This document shows positions 34,507 through 45,572 of a stretch of DNA of 64,000 nucleotides, in pieces. Position numbers and translations under genes: made by a program. Below the pieces are notes generated by a model. That model saw only the letters and a program-made list of their open reading frames with translations. It searched no databases and had not been told where the DNA came from. The stretch's first letter is position 1; every line of letters starts with the position of its first letter. Source of the stretch: Phanerodontia chrysosporium (taxonomy: Eukaryota > Basidiomycota > Agaricomycetes > Polyporales > Phanerochaetaceae); assembly GCA_001910725.1 (NCBI GenBank), contig MJGA01000011.1, positions 248,001-312,000 on the forward strand. Direction: 5' to 3'.

Positions 34507-34836
34507 ACTCTCCTTGAACACTCCCCGAGCCTTCCCCGACCATGGGGGCTGCCCACCGCTCGAGTGTTCACGCGTCGTCGCCGTTCTCCGCGTCCGAGAG
34601 CCTCAGAACCGGCGCTTTCGTTCCGAACAATGCTGAGGAGGTTGGCTGCCAAAGTCTCGCCGTCAGGACCTGCGCACAGACATGGTGGATGGCCTAGAGC
34701 AGGAATTGAGGGGCAGGGATGCGTGGTCGTCGAGATATGAGCGGTCGAAGCTAGAGGTCACTTAACCCCAGCGCTAGGGTTTAGGTCGTGGTGGAAATCG
34801 CAAATAGGCGCGAGGGCCTAAATGAGCCCAGCAATA
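34507..34836 (-). repeat. Right inverted arm of the TA-flanked element
   Basis: Two blocks matching the left arm in reverse, split by about 110 bp (34628-34745) absent from the left arm. Confidence 0.75.
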
Positions 34837-35491
34837 GACTCCCCGCGTCGTCCTCACCGTTCCACGGGACTGACTATGCTATACAGAGATAGATCGAAGT
34901 TGCCTCAGCTGAGGGCGAGGGGAAGAAAAACGGACGAGGTACACGAGGAAAGCGGAAAGTACAAAAGCGGAAGGGATCGAGTGGAGCTAAGCAGCCAATA
35001 GCATTGCAAGGTATGCGACAGCCAATGGTATCGCGCAAAACTCAACCAGCGCCTTTCTGGCACTCTTGTCCCAGTCATTCTTAAAGGGAATCGGAACCGA
35101 TTCTTAAAGGGAATCGGAACAAGACTGCGCCCAAGCGGCAAGCTTGAGCAGTGTAATACTCTGTCATACAGCATACACCACCCCATCTGAATTGAATGAA
35201 GGGCCGTTGAGGGATAATTTGCCAGTAATCATATTGCATACGTGGACGACAAGACATGGGAGGTACAGATTCTCATAAGAAGGGAGTTACATGTAGAATA
35301 GAGTGCAGTGCTCCGGACTGCACCAGTGCGTACATCATGCTGTTCAAAGATTCTGAGAGGAGTCATGCAAGGTTAGGCTAGGAAGATCATGTTTTGTGGC
35401 AGTCATACGCAGTATCACGAGCCTTCAAATACTTATGTTACGGCCAGGAGCTCTCACAACACTGATGAGCAATGTTGAGTGTCGGACCAGC
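34837..35491. other. Spacer with a small tandem duplication
   Basis: At 35077-35120 a 23-bp unit beginning attcttaaagggaatcgg occurs twice in direct tandem. Nothing else was recognised. Confidence 0.5.
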
Positions 35492-36122
35492 TTAAACGAT
35501 CCGCTTGTGGGTGAGCTCAGGGAAGAATGTGCGCATGCGGACCCTCTCGTTCTCGCCGAGGGGTGTAGTGCAAGGGCTTGACGTCGCGAAGACGACGTGC
35601 TTGAGTGCACCCCTGGTGATGCGCGCACCGAGTTGAACATCAAGTTCATTGAAGAGAACCTTGAGGGCCGTAGCCAGGCCGGTCGCATCTTGTTCTTCGG
35701 CACGCATGAGGACAGCCGCGGGTGTGTTGCAGATGACGATGCTCTCGACGATGAGCGCAGAGGGAAGGGAGGCGATGACGGCGTTGATGCAGCGCTGGAG
35801 CGCCAGCACAATACCGAGGGATGTAGCATCGAGTGGCATGAAGAATACCAGCTTGTCGAGACAGGCGATGTTCTTCCATTTTGCTTCCGATAGAGAGGCG
35901 CAATCCAGCTCTGTGAAGGTCAGCATGCTTTGTACGAACGAACGATCGACACGAGGTCGCACCGGAGAATCGCGACATTAGGACATCGACGCGTTCGAAA
36001 ACTTGGCCGCTGTGGTCGAGCTCTGCCTGCCACGACTCGGGCGTGAAGTTCTGAGTGTGTGGGGGTCCACGCACGCCGTGAACAAGAATAGCGGCGCGCG
36101 ACCTCGTCATTTGTACGGCCAC
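35492..36122 (-). CDS. Orphan protein, paralogue of the one at 57 kb, 5' end uncertain
   Basis: Not assigned to a known family. Two exons, 36122-35963 and 35910-35492, joined by a 52-bp intron (gtgcga...cacag), give 193 codons in one frame. The carboxy-terminal half, from LIVESIVICNTPAAVLM through LDVQLGARITRGALKHVVF to ERVRMRTFFPEL, aligns without gaps in the key blocks to the predicted product at 57040-57414. In-frame sequence continues upstream of the ATG to a strong acceptor (tgattctag) at about 36160, so a further 5' exon is likely and the start given is provisional. The composition, mixed hydrophobic and charged without low complexity, looks like a folded domain. Confidence 0.5.
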
Positions 36123-38330
36123 CTCAAGTGTCGCTGACAGGGCTACGGAGGAGAAATTCTAGAATCAAAATATCGGATGAGCTGAACAATGGGCTGGCTA
36201 TCGAGCAATGAGAAGGAATGGAAGTAATGTAAGGTCAAGGCTGCGGTGAATGTGAACAAACACAGTGGAGTCGGGAAAAGGTCTGAGGAGACGTACGTCG
36301 GACTGGTGAGTTTATATATGTGGGCGCGGAAAAAGGCGGGCCTGAGATGGAATAAGCTTATCGGGCCACTAAAAAGATAACTACATACATTATTAATGTT
36401 TCTTCCACTTGCCTGCACCCACTTCGCACTTACCTCTGCGCTCAGAACATGACCCTGCCGTCTCCGGCATACCTTGCGACGACCTACGCTCAAGACATTA
36501 CGATGGCTTTCTATGTGGAGGGCAGACAAAATTTGAGGTTTGCCATAGCCGTTAGAGCAATGTGATCATAGTAATGCAAATAGCTCACCCGGACAAGTCA
36601 GGACGCGCGGCTCAAAGCGAATAAATCTTCTCGTTGTTTCATTAATTTGTCGCATCTGGCAGAGAGCGTCAACTGTGTATGCGATCCCGTTGAGGAAGGC
36701 CATGCTCCAGTAAGCTGTCGGTTCACTCCCTGAGTGTTTCAGACAGCGCCGTGTGTGGTGTTCTATGCAGCATAAAACAGTCAATAGCGCTTGAGAGGCT
36801 CCAAATTTTAAGTCTCACCCTACGGAAAGTAGACAAGCGCAGCAAAAGACACGTCAGAGTTAGGATGCTCGGCAGCGGAGGCCCCTTTCCTGACGCATTA
36901 TCCCTTGAGTCACAACGGGAACGTTGCGTTGGTGGAGGTTGCACCCTCGGTTCCGAGTGACCTCCACCGAACGAGGGCTTCGTGTCCCCCGGCGGATCAG
37001 GACTTCCGAAAATGATACAAGGTTGCCCGACACGATGCACCACGAAGCATGGTGTCGTCCTCGCTTGTCAGTCGTTGCGAATCTGACACCGTTTCAGCCT
37101 GACAATTTTTAAGCAGCCCCACAACAACTTACGCGCGGGAAATGAATGTGCCTTAGCTGCAGAGCGAAAGCATTGCGACATGCGCCTCAGAAAAGTGGTG
37201 GTGATGGTGCCTGTTACATTATATACGTTCTACACGGCTTCCGAGCTTGAGGCTTCGCCCTCTGACAGGCTTTCCTACGAGACCTCCTGAGCTGTGCAAA
37301 ATGATTAGCATCAGCATGCAGAGATGGAGATGACAGCGCTCACAGAAAAGTCAAAGCCAAAGCGGCAAGAGGCTCTCCTGACCTGCTGCTTCCACGTGGT
37401 TGCCGCCGATTGCAAGAGAAGGATTTCGTATAGAAATGTGTTACGTTGTGCATTGGCGACCACCGAGAAGACATGGTTTGCATGGGCCAATGGTAGATCG
37501 AGACGCCGTCTTGAACTTATTAGACCAGGGGAGATACTCTAGCAAGGGGAGCTACCACGATCTCGATCCTCATTCTGCTCGGGGATCGATCGACTCTCTA
37601 GGGCGCAGAAGTGCACAGCCTCGGGGAGCGGCCGACGAACAATGAATCGTCGGCATTGGCTTTGCTCACGGGGCCAGTGTTCTCATGAGTGAGCTCGACG
37701 TCGCTCTCAGTATTCCAGGGACACGCTGTTGACTTTGTATAGTGAGACTAAGTATTCGCCAAAGCATGGAAAATTATATCGCACCAAAATCTTGGGTCTG
37801 ATAAACGACCTGGAAGGACATCGTCGTTGCGGTCGTCGCCGCAGCGAGGAGGAGCGAGTCGGAGTTTGACGCCGCGCAAGCAAACTTGGACGGCTGCCTA
37901 TTTTGGACACAACACGAAGCGCTCGAAAGCCTGCACCGGCGCGATCCTACTCTCTCGGCCATCTCTTCCATGCTTGTCGTACAAGAGACAAATGGGTCTC
38001 ATTAATGTACGTACTGACTCTCTGTACAGCCAACTAGACAGGCTGGAGTCAGCCTTCGCCAGCTTGAAGTGTTTACTTACGCCGGTCGAGTTGCAGGTCA
38101 TCTCCGGGCACCGCCGCTCTTCAGCATGGTCCGAAGCTGTGACCGATCCAGAGGCACCTTCTTCACACGATCGAGACCGTGGCGACGCTCAATGTAGCCA
38201 CTGCCAGTCCGAGGATCGAGTCTGGCGTCCGACACCGCCGGCTTCTTCGCGGGCGTCGCGCAAACAACGCGTCGACAAACACGGGCAAACATAGACGCGT
38301 CGTTGTTGACCGCGACAAACAACGAAAAGG
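36123..38330. other. 2.2-kb gene-poor stretch with one exon-like patch
   Basis: Mostly featureless. The plus strand is open from about 37805 to 38005 without an ATG and reads like protein (ESEFDAAQANLDGCLF, EALESLHRRDPTLSAISSML), but no splice partners could be fixed. Short inverted repeats of the type caacgcgtcgacaaac occur at 38265-38320. Confidence 0.35.
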
Positions 38331-38343
38331 TATAAATACCGTG
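38331..38343 (+). promoter_or_regulatory. TATA box upstream of the hairpin array
   Basis: Palindromic ggtataaatacc about 200 bp before the first hairpin; a plausible transcription start would lie near 38360-38380. Whether it drives the array is inference. Confidence 0.4.
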
Positions 38344-38533
38344 GAGACTCTGCCGTCGAGACTCAGACCTCAAGCCCTCACAGTCCATCAAGTCCTGCAG
38401 CCAACGTGGTGAGTACTAGCCAGCGCTGCAGCACCATGTTAAACATTCTACAGGCAACGGGCGACGACGATAGCAGCGAGTGCGGCAGCGGCAAGCAGTT
38501 GTAGTCGTAGTCGCTGGCGTCAACCACCGCTCC

Positions 38534-38930
38534 AAAGTCGCGAGTTTCTCGCGCGCCTCTGGTCGGGTTTCCAGCCGAGGACAGGCGAGTTTCCCGCCTC
38601 AAAGTCGCGAGCGCCTCGCGCGCCTTGCTCTGAGCTTCTCGGACAAGGAGGGCGAGTTTCCCGCCCAAAACCTAAAGTCCGAGTTCCTCGCGCACCTCTG
38701 GCTGAGCTTCTCAGCCGAGGCAAGGCGAGTTTCCCGTCTCACAAGTCGCGAGTTCCTCGCGCGCCTTAGCCTGAGTTCCTCAGACAAGGATAGGGATGAG
38801 CTTCTCGTCCCAACACCTGGGTTCCCCGGGTGACCGCCGCGAGTTCCTCGTTTGGCGAGGTCTGAGTTCCTCAGACCAGGGCGAGTTTCCCGCCCCGGTG
38901 CGCGAGCTCCTCGCGCGCCGTTACCCCGAG
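38534..38930 (+). repeat. Tandem array of about 15 mini-hairpins
   Basis: Degenerate tandem repeat with a unit of roughly 62-66 bp, four to five copies. Each unit contains two or three perfect or near-perfect stem-loops of the form NNNGAG-TTC-CTCNNN: cgcgagttcctcgcg, gctgagcttctcagc, tctgagttcctcaga, gggcgagtttcccgccc, gcgcgagctcctcgcgc. Stems vary in sequence but stay complementary, while the GAG-loop-CTC core is constant. The plus strand is open across the array (38480-38833), but the product is simply the repeated unit and there is no sign of protein-level constraint. It differs from CRISPR arrays in having no constant repeat with unique spacers. Confidence 0.75.
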
Positions 38931-38949
38931 GGAAGGGCGGCTCCCTTGC

Positions 38950-39110
38950 AGGGCCGTCCTGGCGCGGACCCTTCCTTGGTCCTCGGGATAAGTACCCCTC
39001 GAGCCGTGTCGCTCGTGGGCGAAACCAACTCGCGCCTTGAAAGTCAATCCTTGCTATAGCGTTTGTTTACGGCTGTATCCTATCTGAATAGCGACCAATA
39101 TACTGTTCAT
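38950..39110 (+). repeat. Dispersed repeat tail, copy A
   Basis: Sequence directly after the hairpin array, starting gtcctggcgcggac and containing gggataagtacccctcgag and gggcgaaaccaactcgcg. It is similar to 53730-53880 in the same order, suggesting the end of a transposable element such as an LTR. Terminal motifs were not found. Confidence 0.5.
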
Positions 39111-39317
39111 TTCGCTCGTACCGAATAGACAAAGATACTCTTATAGTAGATTAGTCCCACCAGCGTGACGCACCAGTAGTCTTGAGCCTAGAGACTTACC
39201 AATGAAGGTCAGAAAACTCATGCCAGCATCTCTCAAGAGCATTCATGCACATGATTATACCGTGCACGACGATGACACACAAATAGAGTCCCAAACAACA
39301 AGAACTGTCCCATACGT

Positions 39318-40854
39318 CTATGACGAGAACGCGGAGTCCACGAACTGCAACATCTCCTTGTATGTCTCGGGTGCGGAATAGTGCGCGTTGACACCGTGGC
39401 CCGTGTTCGCAGGGATGTAGACCGAGAAGTTGCGCGCGTTCGGGTAGATGCTCTTCACGTACGCCGGGATGTTCGGGTATGGGCTGCCAGGCGGGACGGC
39501 GTAGCAGTTGCGGTCGCAGAACGGGAGGTCCTGCGCGCCGGTGACCTGTGTATAACGTGAGGGACACTCCTCCGAGAGCAGTCAAGGTTGACGTACGACA
39601 TGGACAGGGCCCTTGAAGTCGGTCGCGTTCTGCATGATCGTGGTCTGCGTGAAGAGCACGCCCTGCGTCACGGGCTGTGAGGTCTGGAACGAACGATCTA
39701 GCGCAGCGTCTGAGAAGTAGGGGAAGTAGAAGAAGTCGAACTGGTTCGTATATTTCTACCAAAATTTGCTTCAAGATGAGAACAGGCTCGAGACAAGGCT
39801 AACAATGTGACGCACCGACTGATTAATGACATAGGCATTCGAGATGCCCTTGTTCGCAAAGCGATCCGGGGCAACCGCGACGGCGGGCTGGTAATCACCG
39901 CCGGTCAAAAAGGGCAACTGACCGGTTCTACGACAAGGTTATACAAACGGAGCAAGTGATAGAGCAAGAAACGTACGCGTTCACAGAGAAGCCTTGCAGC
40001 AGGACGGCGTCGAGCAAATCGGGGGAAGTGGCAGAGAGCGCTTGCGTCTGGACAGAGCCGTACGAGTGTCCGATACCCACAATCTTAGTGAACTTCATGC
40101 CACCAATCTCGCCGTTGCGAAGCATCTGAGCGAACTTGGTCGCAATAGCGAGATCAGTAGGGGCTTGGACGACACTGCGGGTCATATTCAGCGGGGACGT
40201 CGCGCATAGAATACGCGAAGTACTGACTTGTACGCATCCTGGGGGTGCTGCGACAGTCCGGTGCCGAGCTGATCATAGCGGAAGGTAACGTAGCCGGCAT
40301 CTGAGGCGGCGTGCACGTAGCTGTAATCCTCGTGCTGTTGTCTGGCACGAAGTCCCAGTAGCTTTTGGAGTGTCAGTTGCGGACCGCAAAGATAGGAGCC
40401 AACCCCTTACCTCGAGTCGAAGCCGACACCATGCAGGAGGAACTGCACTTGAGAAGCGTCCTTTGCGCCCTTTTTGGGGACGCAGAGGGTTCCCGAGAGT
40501 CCGTAGGTGTTATGCGTCTGCTGCTTGTCATGCTTCTCGTACATCTCAGTAAAGTTTGCCATCGAGGTCGCAAACGTTTGGAACAGCGCTGTCAAGTACG
40601 TCTAGGAGAGGTTGTCAGACCATTCTCGAACCGTATATAGGGAGGCGCACCTGGTTCGCGTTCGAGTCAACATTCTGGAACTGAATGTTGTTGCTGGTAA
40701 TGTCCAGCTGGTACGTCTGACGTTGGCAGTTGGCATTGGAAGGACCGACGCGCGAGGTGTCGTAGCCCGCGGTGTTGTTCGTGGGGTTGAAGTCTGTCGC
40801 GGCTGCTGCTGCCACGAAGCCAAGGAGGCAGAGCTTTGTCCTCACGAGACGCAT
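39318..40854 (-). CDS. Secreted alpha/beta hydrolase
   Basis: Predicted extracellular alpha/beta-hydrolase. The amino terminus is a typical signal peptide (MRLVRTKLCLLGFVAAAAA, then TDF). The domain shows the strand before the oxyanion region (VQFLLHGVGFDSSYWDF), the nucleophile elbow GIGHSYGSVQTQ with its central Ser, a later strand VTGAQDLPFCDRNC containing a likely acid, and the catalytic His in ANTGHGVNAHYSAPE. N-glycosylation-type NxS/T sites occur between (NNT, NFT, NST). The gene is interrupted by several short introns, for example one splitting the codon for S in FDSSYWDF near 40370-40430. Length of roughly 400 residues fits fungal esterase-like hydrolases; substrate is unknown. On the minus strand a TATA-like atataa lies about 105 bp upstream of the ATG. 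Confidence 0.8.
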
Positions 40855-41756
40855 AATGCCGGGAAATTAGGGGGTAGTGATGTGGAAAAGAAAGGTAGGC
40901 TGTGGAGGGATAGACTGTGGTTGAGAGAGAGGGCGACGTCCCGTTGAGGCGGGTTATATGGCGGGCGCGGCTGGCAGGACGGGCCGCGATCGAGAAGCAC
41001 CCTCTGCGTGACGCAAAGAGCGATGCACGTCATTGAGTCCTCGCCATAGCAGGCATCGAATCGCCGGGAGTCTGCAGCTCTGATTCAGGCGGAACGGGGC
41101 TGCAGACGTCCTGCGGAGGCGTGCAATAAAGGGGGCAACTGGCAGCCCAAGCAATTCGTCCACCGTCTCCAGATGCATGCACCTGGGACTGGCTCGACAT
41201 TGCACACCTTCATACTAGAAAGTTGTGATAAACGCGCAATTTTTACGATTGTTCAGAAATATCGGGTACCTGGAGTGTGGTGGTAAGTAGCGTTCCAAAG
41301 TCGGTCGCGTCGCCGTGGCACAACGCGGGAAGCGCCGGACCCCGGAGACACCTTCCAGCGTTATAACCCATCTCTCATTTCTAGCTGGAAAGCCTCCTGA
41401 AGCTCTCCATAGGACCGACGTTAGCGCACTAGATGTACAAAAGTCCGTGTATTATCGATACTAATTTTACATGTCTATTTTGTGTACGTTCTATGGTCTA
41501 CCAAGGTTTACATACCAGTCTACCCACGTCCGATACAGAAACCGAAGATAGATAAACAGATTCTTCAGTGGTCATCGCCGTTGAAGTATTGTCCCGTGGG
41601 CAAAAAAAAAAAAAAAAAAAAAAAAAAAACCGCAACATACCCAGCTACAAAACAAGGACACTATAGCGTGTATCTAGAGTACGAAGGAGCGTGGCAAGGC
41701 ACGTCCGTGCCAGTGTTCAGTTTCAGACCAAGTCAAGCGGAAAGGGCAGTGTGTGA
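40855..41756. other. Spacer with a 28-nt poly-A tract
   Basis: Holds the promoter of the hydrolase and the 3' end of the glycosyltransferase. Bases 41602-41629 are an uninterrupted run of A (poly-T in the sense of the glycosyltransferase, about 130 bp after its stop). No gene seen. Confidence 0.5.
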
Positions 41757-44700
41757 TCAATACGAGAAGATCATGAACCAGGGGTTCAGCACGATCTATC
41801 AGTTATGCTCGTCAGTAACACTCGTACATATCACAACGCAGCGCAGTTGACTCACAGGGAAGAGGATGTGGCATCCGGCGGTGATCGCGAGCGGGAGGAT
41901 GACGGCCCAGTCGACGCCAAAGACCTGCCAGCCCTCGGGGATGACGCTCAAAGAGAGAACGACCATCGCGGCGCAGAGCAGCACGCAGATGGAGAGCGCG
42001 AGCCAGAAGCGCTTCAGGATCTTGGGCACCTCGAGCCAGAAGTTGCTGCGCTCGACCTCCTTCTTCGTCGCGCCCCATGTGATGTTGTATGAGAACATGT
42101 GCGCGAGCAGCGCCTGGGCGAGGTGGATGCTCAGGCCGCCGAAAAAGAAGAAGCTGTATGCGGATGTCAGCGGGGACACTGAGTAGATTAGAAGCGATGG
42201 CGTACAAGAAGGGGACCCAGGTGGCGTTCTCAATGAACGAGTCGATTAGGTTGCGCTGTCCGAGTCGGTACTCAAGCAACGTGAAACCGACATTGCCGGC
42301 AATAGGAAAGACAACCGTGCAGGCGAGCCAGATCTCAAAACTCTTTAAGTAGAAGCCGTCGACCTCGACACCCCAGCCGAGCAGGAGGTAATTGAGAATG
42401 GAGAGCACCCAAGCAGCGGCGAGACCGTCTGTGGATGCTCAGTCAGGTGTCATGCAGAACGAGCAAACGATACTGACAATAGGAGAACATGTAAGCCATC
42501 ATGCTTATCTTGTAGTGCACCGGGGCGTCGGACCACAGGAAGACGCGGAGCTGCTTGGTAATAGGCCTTTGCGCCACCACTCGACCATGGGGTTGAAGAT
42601 GAGTTCATTACAACCTGTAAGTCATATGAGGGTCCATATATGCGCTGCAAAGAGCTAGAGTACGCACCATAGGAATATTTTTGCCAGCGATTCAGCTCAT
42701 CGTCGCACGTCAAGGAGACACCCTCCTTGAATCCACCGTCGGAATACGTCGCCCAGCGAATGATGTAGCCCTTGAGTTGCAAGCGAAGCGCCATATCGAA
42801 ATCCTCGGACACATTCGACTCGGACCAGATCTTCTTGACACCGTCGTCGGGGTCGACGAACGCCGCATCCTGGAGCGCACTCCAGCGGAGGAACGCATTG
42901 TGCCCGACGAACGGCGCAACTTCTCCATTCGCGCAGCCGAGCGAGATGCAGCGGTTGATGCGGCGCGTGAAGTGCGCGATGCCGTTCTCGAAGTAGTGAT
43001 GCGCGACCTGCATCACGTCGCTCTCGTGCTGGATGATCGCGACCTCGGGGCTCTCCGCGAGCTCGCGCGCCGCGTCGCGCAGGCAGTCCTCGGGGACGAC
43101 CGTGTCCGAGTCGACGATGAGGATGACCTCGCCGACGCGCAGGCTCTTCCCGTTGCGCGCCCACGGACGCCAGCGGCGCCCGCTCTCCTCGAACGTCTCC
43201 TCGATCGCGAGTTCGAGCGCGCGCTCCTCGACGTCGTCGTCCTCGTCGAGCGCCTCGCCGCGCGCGGCGGCGTCCGCGGCGATCGCAGCGAGATGCCGCT
43301 CGAGCTTGAGCGAGAGCGCGAGCCCGTAGTTCATGTTCGACGCCTTCTTGAAACGCCCCGCACGCTTGTACCCGTCCGCCGCGCTGCTGTGCGGCGGGCG
43401 CGCGACCCAGCCGATGTTGTGGTCCGCGTAGAAGGCGATACGCTCCGCGCGGTCCTCGTCCGAGATCAGCTGCAGGCCGTCGTCATGCACGAGGATCGAG
43501 GACGTCCCGCCTTGCCGCGCGTAGGTCTGCATCGCCTTTTTTAGCGAATACACCGAGGGCGCGCTGGGGGAGGGTCAGTAAACGTTCGCTAAGCGGGTGC
43601 GAACGGCGCTCACATGGTCTCCTTGAGGCTTTCCTTGTACACCGGCATTTCAATCGTCACGTGGGGAAGATTACCGTCGACCTCCTTGTTCGGCGCGGGG
43701 CGACGGCCGAATAGTATTTGGAGTTTTGATGGTACTGTGCCACAGGGCCGATGCTGCGTCATGACAAGGTTAGGCTCGTGTTGACCGGAGTGTCGATCGC
43801 GGACTCACATCATGGTGATATTGCCGATGACCTGAGAACAGAAGAACTGGGAGACAGGGTGAGTATATGCGGCAACATTGCCCACCGGTGGGACCCACTC
43901 ACCAAGGAGACACAGAACAAGAACGGTGTTGTGGCAAGGAGCGCCCAGCGTGTGTACGTTCCATCGAGAACAGTCTCCGCAATCATGATACTGACACCGC
44001 TGAGAATGAAAACTGGGCAACCGTCAGACCTCAGCGCAATCTATCTTCAGAACCACTCACATAGGGCAAGCGCCACTGCAAGCCCGCCATAGAACGGCGC
44101 GAACATCCGCATCGGGCGGTCGGACGGGCCCTCTGCCTTCTCGACGTCCTCCTTGTTCGAGACAAAGTACCCGAAGATGCTCGAGAGGCGCACGTGCCGC
44201 TTCGCGCGGGCTTCCTTCGCGCCGTGCTCCTTGTCCTTCGCGATAGCCTCGACAGCCTTCTCGTCGAGCGGCGCCATCTGCGCGGCGGCGCGCGCGCGCA
44301 GGTTCTGCTCGGACGCGACGGGCGAGACGTCGAGCGAGGGCGGCGCCGAGCCGAGCAGCGACATGCGCTCGCGCCAGACGAGCTTGATCAGCTTGTCCTC
44401 GAAGTCGTGGCACGTCGGGATGATGTTGTCGAGGTTGTACGACCACACGACGAGCACGCGCTCGTCGCGCTGCGCGGGGACCGTCAGCGCTCCGTCTCTT
44501 AACGATGCGCAGCGGGGTCACTCACGATGAAGGCACCACACTGCTCCTTGTCCGCGCGCGGGAGCCAGGTGATGTTGTCGAGAACCTGGATACGCGTGTC
44601 GCCGTCGAGGTAGATGGCATCCGCATCATCCTTGCTGTGTCGCGCTGATGAGTACGGAGGGACGCAGTGCAGGGTATTAGACGGCGACGTACAGGGTAGA

Positions 44701-44998
44701 AAGCGCAGCATGGATTGCGGCGCTGCGAGTCTTGACCGCGACGACGGGGTTCAACGCCCGCACGGCCGCCTCGAAGGGCTCGAGGTAACGGTTCTCGTAG
44801 GGGAACACCCGGAAGCGGGAGGAGTCGATGCGGATGCAGACACCGACATGGATGTTCTCCTCGGAGGGTTTGAACCAGGCATCACCTTGCGTCTGCGTGG
44901 CAACCATCAGCACATGCCCCGACGACCGCGGAGGCGAATGTGGCACGTACCTGCTTGAAAATGTGGTGTAGCAGCGCGTCGAAGGCGTCGTAGTCCAT
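41757..44998 (-). CDS. Membrane-bound family 2 glycosyltransferase
   Basis: Large polytopic GT2 glycosyltransferase of the fungal cellulose/chitin/hyaluronan synthase-like type. The start MDYDAFDALLHHIFKQ leads to a fungal amino-terminal region (FRVFPYENRYLEPFEAAVRA, LVVWSYNLDNIIPTCHDFED). Membrane helices, then the GT2 core, follow: VTIEMPVYKESLKETM, ILVHDDGLQLISDEDRAE, VILIVDSDTVVPED with the metal-binding DSD, IAHFTRRINRCISLGCANG, VSEDFDMALRLQLKGYIIRW with the catalytic ED, and NRWQKYSYG as the probable QxxRW counterpart. A carboxy-terminal set of hydrophobic segments (from ISMMAYMFSYY to WFMIFSY) should form the channel. Many short introns interrupt it. Product polymer is not predictable; a role in cell-wall or capsule-like polysaccharide is likely. 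No frame defect was noticed. Confidence 0.82.
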
Positions 44999-45572
44999 CC
45001 TGGGGTAAAAGAAGGAGTGGAACGGAGGACTCGAGGCGGGTTCGGAGGGAGGACCTGGAGGGTGGCAACGCTGCGCAGGTACACACTTATACCGTTTCAG
45101 TCAGTGCTTGGGGCGCATGAACTGCAACTCGACAGCGTGAGCATCAAGGGGCGGTCCCTGACTTGTATTATCGGCAGCACGTCAAGGCTTTGTTGTTCCG
45201 CCGGGATGTGGTAGCAGCCTGGAACGTGCTGAGAAAAGCAACAGTGCGCGGAGAGAACAGAGGGCATCTCGGCGAGGTACATGGGTGTGCTGAAGAGGAA
45301 CGAACAACTGGGCTCGATGCGCGCCCATGCCAGCGCGCTCGTATATGGATACAGCTTCCGGCGGGTAGTAAAGGGGTGGCACGGGTGAAGGCAGCACCGA
45401 TGACAGTCGTCCCGAGGGAAGGGTGCATTCGAATACGCCGAGTCACCGCCGGACAAGAATATCCCAGCAGCTTCGGTAAATTTCGTAAGCGGCTCGAAGT
45501 ACCGTCGAGAGCTGTCCTTGGTGCGCCGTTATCATCGGTGGCAGCTGTGTCGTGCCACCCCTGAGGAGACAC
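44999..45572. other. Spacer upstream of the glycosyltransferase
   Basis: No gene recognised; should hold the glycosyltransferase promoter. Confidence 0.45.

Larger units (their letters stand above)
33691..34836. mobile_element. Non-autonomous inverted-repeat element, about 1.15 kb, TA-flanked
   Basis: Both ends carry the same sequence in opposite orientation. From the left, tattgctgg at 33691 runs through gccctcgcgcctatttgcg and accctagcgctggggttaag to ctctag at 33780. The reverse complement appears from 34836 back to about 34751, with few mismatches. A second inner block (33784-33900 against about 34507-34627, beginning ggaacgaaagcgccggttct) is also inverted; in the right arm about 110 bp of extra sequence separates the two blocks. 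Read as TTGCTGG...CCAGCAA termini, the element is bounded by TA on each side, the target duplication of Tc1/mariner-type transposons. No frame inside encodes a transposase, so it would be a MITE or foldback element. A TATA-like atataaaa occurs at about 34011. Confidence 0.7.

Noticed and set aside
35492..36122. Assignment of this orphan gene to the F-box family
   Set aside because: It lies in similar accessory DNA but contains no F-box core and none of the blocks shared by the two F-box genes.
38534..38930. Resemblance of the hairpin array to a CRISPR array
   Set aside because: No constant repeat separated by unique spacers, no cas genes, and the host is a eukaryote.
42681..43544. 287-codon open frame on plus inside the glycosyltransferase gene
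   Set aside because: It is the antisense shadow of a GC-rich, well-conserved GT2 exon; the R/E/D/V-rich product has no family features.
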